A stretch of DNA of 64,000 nucleotides from NCBI GenBank assembly GCA_037974665.1, contig CM075767.1, positions 89,802,644 through 89,866,643 of the forward strand. The letters are read 5' to 3'. Below, piece by piece: positions 1 to 10,788 of this stretch. The notes under the pieces were generated by a model. It was not told the origin of the DNA. It made no database searches and saw only the letters and a program-made list of their open reading frames with translations. Within the stretch, counting starts at the first letter, position 1, and every line of letters begins with the position of its first letter. This DNA comes from Ehretia macrophylla. Lineage: Eukaryota; Streptophyta; Magnoliopsida; Boraginales; Ehretiaceae. The translations under genes and the position numbers were made by a program.

Positions 1-264
1 TTTTCGTCAGTTTCGGGCCACTTTTCTAATTTAGCTCTATTTGTTTATCACGGTTCGTACATCGTGAGCTGTTAAAAGGACGACAACCTTACTCGCGGGA
101 CATTAGAGGGCCCTACAACGCGTCGATATCTCGTCTTGCAAGGATGGTAGGTTATTGAAGCGGATGGGTTGTCGTTAAGCCCATTGGGACTTCTGAACGG
201 GCCATCTCTCTAGGCTGGGACTGTGAACCGTTAACAAAAAAAGGAATTGTGCCCGCAACATGAC

Positions 265-384
265 GGGTGCGATCATACCAGTACTAATGCACCGGATCCC
301 ATCAGAACTCTGAAGTTAAGCGTGCTTGGGCGAGAGTAGTGCTAGGATGGGTGACCCCCTGGGAAGTCCTTGTGTTGTACCCCC
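265..384 (+). rRNA. 5S rRNA gene, copy 1
   Basis: The product is the 120-nt RNA of the large ribosomal subunit, made by RNA polymerase III with TFIIIA. The start GGGTGCGATC pairs with the end TTGCACCC to form helix I. By family numbering the A-box is about nt 50-64, the intermediate element 67-72 and the C-box 80-97. The base before the start is C, the usual plant -1 base. A T-run follows directly. Differences from the window consensus: C18T, C47T, A77G, C107T, C114T. Confidence 0.95.
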
Positions 385-940
385 TTTTTCAATTTTTTTC
401 CTCCGGTTAGGGTTGCCAAGATACTTAATCCACCACATTTCAATTATCGAATCTCACGACACCTTGGGCAAGACAACTTCACTTCACGTGGAGGATGGGC
501 TGGAAAACCGAGGGCGTAGTGCTTGTGACCAGGTCTCCGTCACTCCGGTGCCCATAACTTTTGATCCGTAAAGAGTTACGCGGCGCACAGCATATCGTTG
601 CAAAGCTCTCCTAGAGCTCTACGACGGGGGCAGCTAGTTTGCTCGTTGTGCCCTTTTTTGGGCCCAAAATCGAACGTTTTCATCTGTTTCGGTCCAGTTT
701 TCTTATTAAGCTCTGTTTTTTCGTCCCGGATCGTACGTCGTGAGCTGTTAAAAGGACGACAACCTTACTAGCAGTAAATTAGAGGGCCCTACAATGCATC
801 GATATCATGTCATGCGAGGATGCTGCGTTGTTGAAGCGGATGGGCTGTTGTTAAGCCCATTGGGCCTTCTAATTGGGCCATCTCTCTACGCTGGGTCTGT
901 TAACGGTTATCATATATAGGAACTGTGTCCTCAACATGAC

Positions 941-1060
941 GGGGGCGATCATACCAGCACTAATGCACCGGATCCCATCAGAACTCCGAAGTTAAGCATC
1001 CTAGGGTGAGGGTAGTACTAGGATGGGTGACCCCTTGGGAAGTCCTCGTGTTGCACCCCC
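941..1060 (+). rRNA. 5S rRNA gene, copy 2
   Basis: Differences: T4G, G58A, G60C, T63A, C67T, A71G, C95T. Several fall in the A-box and intermediate element, so transcription may be weakened. Upstream it has the most TATA-like sequence in the window (CATATATAGG). Confidence 0.92.
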
Positions 1061-1606
1061 CTTTTCAATTTTTTTTCCTCCAGTTAGGGTTTCCAAGATA
1101 CTTTATCCCCCACATTTCTATTATCTAATACCACGGCACCTTGAGCAAGACAACTTCGTTTGACATGGAGGTTGGGCCCGTAAACCGAGGGCGTAGGGCT
1201 TGTGACCAGGTCTCCGTCGCTCCGATGCCCATAACTTTTGATCCGTATAGAGTTACACGGCGCACAGCATACCATTGCAGAGCTCTACGACGGGGGCTGC
1301 CAGCTTGCTCGCTATACCCTTTTTGGAGCCCAAAATAGAACTTTTTCATCAGTTTCGGGCCACTTTTCTTATTAAGCTCTGTTTTTCCGTCCCGGATCGT
1401 ACGTCGTGAGCTGTTAAAAGGACGAAAACCATACTCGCGGGACATTAGAGGGCCCTACAACGCATCGATATCACGTCCTGCGAGGATGCTGCGTTGTTGA
1501 AGCGGATGGGTTGTTGTTAAGCCCATTGGACCTTCTGAATGGGCCATCTCTCTAGGCTATGACTGTGAACCGTTAACGCATAAAGGAATTGTGCCCTCAA
1601 CATGAC

Positions 1607-1726
1607 TGGTACGATCATACCCGCACTAATGCTCTGGATCCCATCAAAACTCCGAAGTTAAGCGTGCTTGGGCGAGAGTAGTACTAGGATGGGTGACCCC
1701 GTGGGAAGTCCTCGTGTTGCACCCCC
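1607..1726 (+). rRNA. 5S rRNA gene, copy 3
   Basis: Differences: G1T, G5A, A16C, A27T, C29T, G41A, C95G. G1T and G5A disturb helix I. Its spacer is nearly the same as that of copy 4, including the marker GATCTCGACGACGATGGCAG, so these two are recent tandem duplicates. Confidence 0.92.
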
Positions 1727-2281
1727 ATTTTCAACTTTTTTTCTTCCAGTTAGGGTTGCCAAGATACTTTATCCACCACATTTCAATTATCGAATCCCAC
1801 GGTACATTGGACAAGACAACTTCGCTTCACGTGGAGGCTGGGCCCCCAAACCGATGGCGTCGGGCTTGTGACCAGCTCTCCGTAGCTCCGGTGCCCATAA
1901 ATTTTGATCCGTAAGGAGTTACGCGCCGTACAACATAACGTTGGAAAGCTCTCCGAGATCTCGACGACGATGGCAGAATACATGCTTGCTGTGCCCTTTT
2001 TGGAGCCCAAAATCGAACATTTTCATCAGTTTCGGGCACTTTTCTAATTTACCTCAGTTTTTCGGTCCTGGATCGTACGTCATGAGCTATTAAAAGGACG
2101 ACACCTTACTCACGGAACATTAGAGGACCCTACAATGCGTCGATATCTCGTCTTGCGAGGATGCTGGGTTGTTGAAGCGGATGGGTTGTTGTTAAGCCCA
2201 TTGGGCCTTCTGAATGGGCCATACCTCTAGGTTGGGACTGTGAACCGTTAACATATAAAGAAATTGTGCCCTCAACATGAC

Positions 2282-2401
2282 GGGTGCGATCAAACCAGCA
2301 CTAATGCACCAGATCCCGTTAGAACTCCGAAGTTAAGCGTGCCTGGGTGAGAGTAGTACTAGGATGGGTGACCCCCAGGGAAGTCCTCGTGTTGCACCCC
2401 C
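2282..2401 (+). rRNA. 5S rRNA gene, copy 4
   Basis: Differences: T12A, G30A, A37G, C39T, T62C, C67T, T96A. T62C and C67T lie in the A-box and intermediate element. T12A and G30A are shared with copy 5. Confidence 0.93.
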
Positions 2402-2956
2402 ATTTTCAAATATTTTTCCTCCAGTTAGGGTTGCCAAGATACTTTATCCGCCACATTTCAATTATCGAATCCCACGGTACATTGGACAAGACAACTTCGC
2501 TTCACGTGGAGGCTGGGCCCCCAAACCGATGGCGTCAGGCTTGTGACCAGCTCTCCGTAGCTCCGGTGCCCATAAATTTTGATCCGTAAGGAGTGACGCA
2601 CCGTACAACATAACGTTGGAAAGCTCTCCGAGATCTCGACGACGATGGCAGAATACATGCTTGCTGTGCCCTTTTTGGAGCCCAAAATCGAACATTTTTA
2701 TCTGTTTCGGGCACTTTTCTAATTTACCTCAGTTTTTCAGTCCTGGATCGTACGTCATGAGCTATTAAAAGGATGACACCTTACTCACGGAACATTAGAG
2801 GACCCTACAATGCGTCGATATCTCGTCTTGCGAGGATGCTGGGTTGTTGAAGCGGATGGGTTGTCTTGAAGCCCATTGGGCCTTCTGAATGGGCCACGCC
2901 TCTAGGCTGGGTCTGTGAACCGGTAACACATAAAGGAATTGTGCCCTCAACATGAC

Positions 2957-3075
2957 GGGTGCGATCAAACCAGCACTAATGCACCAGATCCCATCAGAAC
3001 TCCGAAGTTAAACGTGCTTGGGTGAGAGTAGTACTAGGATGGGTGACCCCCTGGAAGTCCTCGTTTTGCACTCCC
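2957..3075 (+). rRNA. 5S rRNA gene, copy 5 (119 nt)
   Basis: One G is missing from the GGG at about nt 97-99. Also T12A, G30A, G56A, C67T, G110T, C117T. The spacer behind it has lost about 120 bp: TATTATC at about 3140 runs straight into AAAGGAGTTACG. It pairs with copy 7 in a dimeric higher-order repeat (shared C67T, G110T, C117T). Confidence 0.9.
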
Positions 3076-3512
3076 CTTTTCCATTTTTTTTCCTCCAGTT
3101 AGGGTAGCCAAGATACTTTATCTCCCACATTTCTATTATCAAAGGAGTTACGCGGCGCACATCATACCGTTGGAAAGCACTTCGAGAGCTCTACGACAGG
3201 GGCAGTTAGCTTACTTGCTATGCCCTTTTTGGGGCCCAAAATCGAACGTTTTCATCAGTTTTGGGCCACTTTTCTTGTTTTGCTTTGTTTTTTCGTCCCA
3301 GATCGTACATCGTGAGCTATTAAAAGGATGACAACCTTACTCGCGGGACATTAGAGGGCCCTACATCGCGTCGATATCACGTCTTGCGAGGATGCTGCGT
3401 TCTTGAAGCGGATGGGTTGTTGTTATGCCCATTAGGCCTTCTGAATGGGCCATCTCTCTAGGCTGGGACTGTGAACCATTAACACATAAAGGAATTGTGC
3501 CTTTAACCTGAC

Positions 3513-3632
3513 GGGTGCGATCATACCAGCACTAATGCACCGGATCCCATCAGAACTCCGAATTTAATCATGCTTGGGCGAGAGTAGTAGTAGGATGGGT
3601 GACCCCCTGGGATGTCCTCGTGTTGCACCCCC
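3513..3632 (+). rRNA. 5S rRNA gene, copy 6
   Basis: Differences: G51T, G56T, G58A, C78G, A101T. Three are in the A-box. G51T, G56T and C78G are shared with copy 8, the matching member of the next dimer. Confidence 0.92.
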
Positions 3633-4186
3633 CTTTTCAATTTTTTTTTCTTCCGGTTAGGGTTGACAAGATACTTAATCCGCTACATTTCAATTATCGA
3701 ATCCCACGGCACCATGGGAAAGACAACTTCGCTTCACGTGGAGGCTGGGTGGAAAACTGAGGGCGTAGGGCTTGTGACCAGGTCTCCATCGCTCCGGTGC
3801 CTATAACTTTTTATCCGTAAGGAGTTATGCGGCGCACAGCATACCGTTGCAAAGCTCTCCGAGAGCTCTACGACGAGGGCAACCAACTTGCTCACTGTGC
3901 CCCTCTTGGAGCCCAAAATAGAATTTTTCATCAGTTTTGGGCCACTGTTCTTATTAAGCTCTGTTTTTCCATCCCGGATCGTACGTCGTGAGCTGTTAAA
4001 AGGACGACACCTTACTCACAGAACATTATAGGACCCTAAAACGCGTCGATATCTCGTCTTGTAAGGATGCTGGGTTGTTGAAGCGGATGGGTTATCGTTA
4101 AGCCCATTGGGCCATCTGAATGGGCCATCCCTCTAGGTTGTGACTGTGAACCGTTAACAATAAAGGAATTGTGCCCTCAACAAGAC

Positions 4187-4306
4187 GGGTGCGATCATAC
4201 CAGTACTAATGCACCGGATCCCATCAGAACTCAGAAGTTAAGCGTGCTTGGGTGAGAATAGTACTAGGATGGGTGACCCCCTGGGAAGTCCTTGTTTTGC
4301 ACTCCC
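4187..4306 (+). rRNA. 5S rRNA gene, copy 7
   Basis: Differences: C18T, C47A, C67T, G72A, C107T, G110T, C117T. It is the second copy of the type represented by copy 5, here with a full-length spacer. Confidence 0.92.
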
Positions 4307-4863
4307 CTTTTCCATTTTTTTTCCTCCGGTTAGGGTTGCCAAGATACTTTATCCCCCACATTTTTATTATCAATTCCCACGGCACCTTGGGCAAGACAAC
4401 TTCGCTTCCCGTGGAGGCTGGGCCCGCAAACCGAGGGCGTAGGTTTTGTGACCAGGTCTCCGTCGTTCCGATGCCATTAACTTTTTGTCCGTAAGGAGTT
4501 ACGCGGCGCACAGCATACCGTTGGAAAGCACTTCGAGAGCTCTACGACGGGGGTAGCTAGCTTACTTGCTATGCCCTTTTTGGGGCCCAAAATCGAAAAT
4601 TTTCATCAGTTTTGGGCCACTTTTTTTGTTTTATTTTGTTTTTTAGTCGCAGATCGTACATCGTGAGCTATTAAAAGGACGACAAACTTACTCGCGGGAC
4701 ATTAGAGGGCCCTACACCGCGTCGATATCACGTCTTGCGAGGATTCTACGTTGTTGAAGCGGATGGGTTGTTGTTATGCCCATTGGGCCTTCTGAATGGG
4801 CCATCTCTCTAGGCTGGGACTGTGAACCATTAACACATAAAGGAATTGTGCCCTCAACATGAC

Positions 4864-4983
4864 GGGTGCGATCATACCAGCACTAATGCACCGGATCCCA
4901 TCAGAACTGCAAATTTAATCGTGCATGGGCGAGAGTAGTAGTAGGATGGGTGACCCCTTGGGAAGTCCTCGTGTTGCACCCCC
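4864..4983 (+). rRNA. 5S rRNA gene, copy 8
   Basis: Differences: C46G, G48A, G51T, G56T, T62A, C78G, C95T. The A-box is clearly altered. Its spacer resembles the spacer after copy 23 (shared CACTGTTCTTATTAAG and CTCTCGGTACATTAG), which marks the left part of the 4-kb duplication. Confidence 0.9.
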
Positions 4984-5203
4984 CTTTTCAATTATTTTTC
5001 TTCCGGTTAGGGTTGACAAGATACTTAATCCGCCACATTTCAATTATCGAATCCCACGGCACCTTGGGCAAGACAACTTCGCTTCACGGGGAGGCTGGAC
5101 CAGCAAACAGAGGCCGTAGTGCTTGTGACCATGTCTTCCTTGCTCCGGTGCCCATAACTTTTGATCCGTAAGAAGTTACACGGCGCACAGCATACCATTG
5201 CAA

Positions 5204-5218
5204 AGCTCTCCGAGAGCT
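5204..5218 (+). other. Conserved spacer palindrome AGCTCTCCGAGAGCT (example)
   Basis: A 15-base palindrome with a single central base in mid-spacer, present in most repeats. Its GAGAG arm matches gene nt 68-72 and was used as a deletion endpoint at 26228. Confidence 0.6.
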
Positions 5219-5540
5219 CTACGACGAGGGCAGCCAGTTTGCTCGCTGTGCCCTTTTTGGAGCCCAAAATGGAATATTTTCATCAGTTTCGGGCCACTGT
5301 TCTTATTAAGCTCTGTTTTTCCGTCCCGGATCGTACGTCGTGAGTTGTTAAAAGGACGACAACCTTACTCTCGGTACATTAGAGGGCCCTACAACACGTC
5401 GATATCATGTCTTGCAACGATGCTGTGTTGTTAAAGCGGATGGGTTGTTGTTAAGCCCATTGGGCCTTCTGAATGGGCCATCTCTCTAGGCTGGGACTGT
5501 GATTCGTTAACACATAAAGGAATTGTGCCCTCAACATGAC

Positions 5541-5660
5541 GGGTGCGATCATACTAGCACTAATGCAGCGGATCACATCAAAACTCCGAAGTTATGCGTG
5601 CTTGGGCGAGAGTAGTACTAGGATGGGTGACCCCCTGGGAAGTCCTCATGTTGCACCCCC
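5541..5660 (+). rRNA. 5S rRNA gene, copy 9
   Basis: Differences: C15T, C28G, C35A, G41A, A55T, G108A. C35A destroys the GGATCC site. It is the counterpart of copy 24. The following repeat has no gene. Confidence 0.92.
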
Positions 5661-6776
5661 CTTTTCAATATTTTTTCCTCCGGTTAGGGTTGACAAGATA
5701 CTTAATCCGCCACATTTCTATTATCGAATCCCACGGCACCTTGGGCAAGACAACTTCGCTTCACGTGGAGGCTGGGCCCGCAAACTGAGGGCCTAGGGGT
5801 TGTGACTAGGTCTCTGTCGCTCCGGTGCCCATAACTTTTGATCCGTAAGGAGTTACGCGGCGCACAGCATACCGTTGCAAAGCTGACCGAGAGCTCTACG
5901 ACGGGGTCATCCAGCTTGCTCGCTGTGCCCTTGTTGGAGCCCAAAATGGAACGTTTTCATCAGTTTCAGGCCACTTTTCTTATTAAGCTCTATTTTTTCA
6001 TCCTGCATCGTACGTCGTGAGCTGTTAAAAGGACGACAACCTTACTCGCGGGACAATAGGGGGCCCTACAATGCGTCGATATCACGTCTTGCGAGGATGC
6101 TACGTTGTTGAAGCGGATGGGTTGTTGTTAAGCCCATTGGGCCTTCTGAATGTGCCATCTCTCTAGGCTGGGACTGTGAACCGTTAACACATAAAGGAAT
6201 TGTGTCCTCAACATGACCCCTTTTCAATTTTTTTTCCTCCGGTTAGGGTTGACAAGATACTTAATCCGCCACATTTCTATTATCGAATCCCACGGCACCT
6301 TGGGCAAGACAATTTCGCTTCACGTGGAGGCTGGGCCCGCAAACTGAGGGCCTAGGGGTTGTGACCAGGTCTCTGTCGCTCCGGTGCCCATAACTTTTGA
6401 TCCGTAAGGAGTTACGCGGCGCACAGCATACCGTTGCAAAGCTCACCGAGAGCTCTACGATGGGGTCAGCCAGCTTGCTCGCTGTGCCCTTTCTGGAGCC
6501 CAAAATGGAACGTTTACATCAGTTTCAGGCCACTTTTCTTCTTTTGCTCTATTTTTTCGTCCTGCATCGTACGTCGTGAGCTGTTAAAAGGACGACAACC
6601 TTATTCGTGGGACATTAGAGGGCCCTAAAAGGCGTCGATATCACGTCTTGCGAGGATGCTACGTTGTTGAAGCGGATGGGTTGTTGTTAAGCCCATTGGG
6701 CCTTCTGAATGTGCCATCTCTCTAGGCTGGGACTATGAACCGTTAACACATAAAGTAATTGTGCCCTCAACATGAC
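5661..6776 (+). repeat. Two fused 5S spacers lacking the gene between them
   Basis: At 6211-6221 the normal upstream sequence ACATGAC passes directly into CCCCTTTTCAA, the sequence that normally follows the gene. Essentially all of the 5S gene (about nt 1-116) is absent while promoter and terminator are both intact. The spacers on either side are near-identical to each other. The bases AC end both the upstream flank and the gene's TTGCAC, giving a 2-base overlap at the junction. The matching region of the duplicate (16082-16759) has only one spacer. Confidence 0.93.
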
Positions 6777-6896
6777 GGGTGCGATCATACCAGCACTAAT
6801 TCACCGGATCCCATCAGAACTCCGAAGTTAAGCGTGCTTGGGCGAGAGTAGTACAAGGATGGGTGACCCCCTGGGAAGTCCTCGTGTTGCACCCCC
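6777..6896 (+). rRNA. 5S rRNA gene, copy 10
   Basis: Only two differences: G25T and T79A. It is one of the best preserved copies. Gene plus spacer to about 7290 differs from copy 25 and its spacer at only three positions by my reading, despite lying 9983 bp away. Confidence 0.95.
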
Positions 6897-7322
6897 TTTT
6901 TCAATTTTTTTTTCCTCCAGTTAGAGTTGCCAAGATACTTTATCCACCACATTTCTATTATCGAATCCAACGGCACAATGGACAAGACAACTTCGCTTGA
7001 CGTGGAGGCTGGGCCCGCAAACCGATGGCGTAGGGCTTGTGACAAGCTCTCCGTAGCTTCGGTGCCCATAACTTTTGATCCGTAAGGAGTTACGCGGTGT
7101 ACAGCATAACGTTGGAAAGCTCTCCGAGATCTCGACGATGGTGGCAGCATACATGCTTGCTGCGCCCTTTTTGGAGCCCAAAATCGAACATTTTCATCAG
7201 TTTCGGGCACTTTTCTGATTTAGCACTGTTTTTTCATCCCAAATCGTACGTCATGAGCTATTAAAAGGATGACAACCTTACTCGCGGAACATTAGAGGAC
7301 CCTACAATGTCCTCAACATGAC

Positions 7323-7442
7323 GGGTACGATCAAACCAGCACTAATGCACCGGATCCCGTCAGAACTCCGAAGTTAAGCGTGGTTGGGCGAGAGTAGTAC
7401 TAGGATGGGTGACCCCCTGGGAAGTCCTCGTTTTGCTATTCC
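7323..7442 (+). rRNA. 5S rRNA gene, copy 11, upstream promoter deleted
   Basis: Differences: G5A, T12A, A37G, C61G, G110T and a changed 3' end (TTGCTATTCC), which breaks helix I pairing. About 131 bp upstream is missing, so the TATA-like element and the GTTAAC are gone: CCCTACAATG joins directly to TCCTCAACATGAC. The counterpart copy 26 keeps this upstream region but has lost its own 3' end. Probably silent. Confidence 0.85.
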
Positions 7443-8000
7443 CTTTTCAATTTTTTTTCCTCCGGTTAGGGTTGCCAAGATACTTTATCTCCCACATTTC
7501 TACTATCAAATCCCACAGCACCTTGGGCAAGACAACTTCGCTTCACATGGAGGCTGGGCCCGCAAACCGAGGGCGTAGGGCTTGTGACCAGGTCTCCGTC
7601 GCTCCGGTGCCATTAACTTTTTATCCGTAAGGAGTTACGAGGCGCACAGCATACTATTCGAAAGCTCTTCGAGAGCTCTACGACGGGGGCAGCTAGCTTA
7701 CTTGCTATGCCCTTTTTGGGGCCCAAAATCGAACGTTTATAATCAGTTTTGGGCCACTTTTCTCGTTTTGCTTTCTTTTTTCGTCCCATATCGTACATCG
7801 TGAGCTGTTAAAAGGACGACAACCTTACTCGCGGGACATTAGAGGGCCCTACAACTTGTCGATATCAAGTCTGGCGAGGATGCTACTTTGTTGAAGCGGA
7901 TGGGTTGGTGTTAGGCCCATTGGGCCTTTGGAAAGGGGCGTCTCTGTAGGGTGGGTCTGTGAACCGTTAACACATAAAGGAATTGTGCCTTCAACATGAC

Positions 8001-8081
8001 GGGTGCGATCATAACAGCTTGCTTGGGCGAGAGTAGTAGTAGGATGGGTGACCCCCTCGAAAGTCCTCGTGTTGCACCCCC
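8001..8081 (+). pseudogene. 5S rRNA pseudogene, copy 12 (39-nt internal deletion)
   Basis: Nt 1-18 (with C14A) are followed directly by TTGCTTGGGC, so about 39 nt, including loop A, helix III and most of the A-box, are missing. AGC occurs at both edges of the lost segment in the homologous copy 27, fitting a microhomology deletion. The upstream promoter and the terminator remain. Confidence 0.93.
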
Positions 8082-8637
8082 CTTTTCAATTTTTTTCTTC
8101 TGGTTAGAGTTGACAAGATACTTAATCCGCCACATTTCTATTATCGAATCCCACGGCACCTTGGGCAAGACAACTTCGCTTCACGTGGAGGCTGGGCCCG
8201 TAAACCGAGGCCGTAGTGCTTGTGACCAGGTCTCCGTCGCTCCGGTGCCCATAACTTTTGATCCGTAAGGAGTTACGCGGCACACAGCATACCGTTGCAA
8301 AGCCCTCCGAGAACTCTATGACGGGGGTAGGCAGTTCGCTCGATGTGCCTTTTTTCGAGCCCAAAATGGAATGTTTTCATCAATTTCGGGCCACTTTTCT
8401 TATTAAGCTCTGTTTTTCCGTCGCGGATCGTATGTCGTGAGCTATTAAAAGGATGACAAGCTTACTCTCGGTACATTAGAGGGCCCTACAACGAGTCGAT
8501 ATCACATCCTGCGAGGATGCTGTGTTGTTGAAGTGGATGGGTTGTTGTTAAGCCCATTGGGCCTTCTGAATGGGCCATCTCTCTAGGCTGGGACTGTGAA
8601 CCGTTAACACATAAAGGAATTGTGCCCTCAACATGAC

Positions 8638-8757
8638 GGGTGCGATCATACCAGCACAAATACACCAGATTCCATCTAAACTCCGAAGTTAAGCGTGCTT
8701 GGGCGAGAGTAGTACTAGGATGGGTGACCCCTTGGGAAGTCCTCGTGTTGCATCCCC
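8638..8757 (+). rRNA. 5S rRNA gene, copy 13
   Basis: Differences: T21A, G25A, G30A, C34T, A40T, G41A, C95T, C116T. Its spacer has the marker TATAATTGTATCCCA. It is the first member of the trimeric repeat (also copies 16 and 19) and the counterpart of copy 28. Confidence 0.92.
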
Positions 8758-9313
8758 ATTTTCAATTTTTTTTCCTCCGGTTAGGGTTGCCAAGATACTT
8801 TATCCACCACATTTTTATAATTGTATCCCACAGCACCTTGGGCAAGACAACTTCGCTTCACGTGGAGGTTGGGTACGCAAACCGAGGGCGTAGGGCTTAC
8901 GCCCAGGTCTCCGTCGCTCCGGTGCCCATAACTTTTGATCCGTAAGGAGTTACGCGGCGTACAACATACCGTTGCAAAGCTCTTCGAGAGCTGTACGACG
9001 GGAGAAGCTAGCTTGCTCGCTGTGCCATTTTTGCTGCCCAAAATCAAACATTTTCATCAGTTTCGGGCCACTTTTCACATTTTACTCTGTTTTTCCATCC
9101 CGTATCATACGTCATGAGCTGTTAAAGGACGGAAACCTTACTCGCGGGACAATAGAAGGCCCTACAACGCGGCGATATCTCGTCTTGCGAGGTTGCTGGG
9201 TTGTTGAAGCGGATGGGTTGTCGTTAAGCCCAATGGGCCTTCTAAATGGGCCATCCCTCTAGGTTGGGACTGTGAACCCTTAACACATAAAGGAATTGTG
9301 CCATCAACATGAC

Positions 9314-9433
9314 GGGTGCGATCATACTAGTACTAATGCACCGGATCCCATCAGAACTCCGAAGTTAGGCGTGCTTAGGCGATAGTAGTACTAGGATGGT
9401 TGACCGCTTGGGAAGTCCTCGTGTTGCATTCCC
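9314..9433 (+). rRNA. 5S rRNA gene, copy 14
   Basis: Differences: C15T, C18T, A55G, G64A, G70T, G87T, C93G, C95T, C116T, C117T. A-box and C-box are both hit. Its first 39 nt match copy 29, after which the two differ, which marks a recombination edge inside the gene. Confidence 0.9.
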
Positions 9434-9991
9434 CTTTTCAATTTTGTTTCCTCCGGTTAGGGTTGCCAAGATACTTTATCCACCATATTTCTATTATCGA
9501 ATCCCACGGCACCATGGGCAAGACAACTTCGCTTCACGTGGAGGCTAGGCCTGCAAACCGAGGGCGTAGGGCTTGTGACAAGGTCTCCGTCGCACCGGTA
9601 CCCATAACTTTTGATCCGTAGGGAGTTACGCGGTGCGCAGCATACCGTTGCAAAGCTCTCCGTAAGTTATACGACGGGGGTAGCCATCTTGCTCGTTGTG
9701 CCCATTATTGGAACCCAAAATGGAACATTTTCATCAGTTTTGGGCCAATTTTCTTATTAAGCTCTATTTTTCCGTCCGGGATCGTACGAGATAAGCTGTT
9801 AAAAGGACGATAACCTAACTCGCGGGATATTAGAGGGCCTTACAACGCTTCGATATCACATCTTGTAAGGATGCTGTGTTGTTGAAGCAGAAGGGTTGTC
9901 GTTAAGCCCATTGGGCCTTCTGAATGGGCCATCTCTCTAGGATGGGACTGTGAACCATAAACACATAAGGGATTTGTGCCCTTAACTTGAC

Positions 9992-10111
9992 GGGTGCGAT
10001 CGTACCAGCACTAATGCACCAGATCCCATTAGAACTCCGAAGTTAAGCGTGCTTAGGCGAGAGTGGTACTAGGAAGGGTGACCCCCAGGGAAGTCCTTGT
10101 GTTGCGCCCCC
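9992..10111 (+). rRNA. 5S rRNA gene, copy 15
   Basis: Differences: A11G, G30A, C39T, G64A, A74G, T84A, T96A, C107T, A115G. Third member of the trimer. Its spacer shares CTTTACCCACCAC and GCACAAAG markers with those of copies 18 and 21. Confidence 0.9.
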
Positions 10112-10668
10112 CTTTTAAATTTTTTTTCCTCCGGTTAGGGTTGCCAAGATACTTTACCCACCACATTTCTATTATCGAATCCCACGACACCTTGGGCAAG
10201 ACAACTTCGCTTCACGTGGAGGTTGGGCCCGCATACCGAGGGCGTAGGGCTTATGACCAGCTCCCCGTCGCTCCGGTGACCATAACCTTTGATCCGTAAG
10301 GAGTTACGCGGTGCACGGCATACCATTGGAAAGCTCTCCGAGAGCTCGACGACGGTGGCAGCAAGCTTGCTCGCTGTGCCCTTTTAGGAGCACAAAGTTG
10401 AACATTTTCATCAGTTTCGGGCCACTTTTCTAATTTACCTCAGTTTTTCCGTCCCAGATCGTACGTCATGAGCTATTAAAAGGACGAAAACCTTACTTGC
10501 GGGACATTAGATGGCCCTACAACGTGTTGATATCACGTCTTGCGAGGATGCTGGATTGTTGAAGCGGATGGGTTGTCGTTAAGCCCATTGGGCCTTCTGA
10601 ATGGGCCATCCCTCTAGGCTGGGACTATGAACCGTTAACACAAAAAGGAATTGTGCCCACAACATAAT

Positions 10669-10788
10669 GGGTGAGATCATACCAGCACTAATGCACCGGA
10701 TCCCATCTGAACTCCGAAGTCAAGCGTGCTTGGGCGAGAATAGTACTAGGATGGGTGACCCCCTGGGAAGTCCTCGTATTGCATCCCC
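10669..10788 (+). rRNA. 5S rRNA gene, copy 16 (-1 T)
   Basis: Differences: C6A, A40T, T53C, G72A, G110A, C116T. The -1 base is T instead of C, and the upstream has CACAAAAAGGAATTGTGCCC. Confidence 0.92.

Larger units (their letters stand above)
2957..5540 (+). repeat. Dimeric higher-order 5S repeat (copies 5-6 and 7-8)
   Basis: Copy 5 matches copy 7 and copy 6 matches copy 8 by shared gene substitutions and spacer markers. The first dimer is about 120 bp short because of the spacer deletion near 3140. Confidence 0.8.
4984..9352 (+). repeat. Segmental 5S duplication, left copy
   Basis: Homologous in order to 15525-19474. The left copy carries three changes absent from the right: an extra gene-less spacer (6217), a promoter deletion (7310) and a gene deletion (8019). 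Confidence 0.85.

Noticed and set aside
326..571. Recurring 60-110 codon open frames (MGESSTRMGDPLGSPRVAPP-type and antisense counterparts) in every repeat
   Set aside because: They start inside the 5S gene and run into spacer, occur in several frames and both strands at the same repeat phase, and are broken by random stops and frameshifts. No known domain is visible.
5204..5218. Palindrome as a transcription terminator hairpin
   Set aside because: It lies about 220 bp after the gene, beyond the T-run terminator, and is not followed by T.
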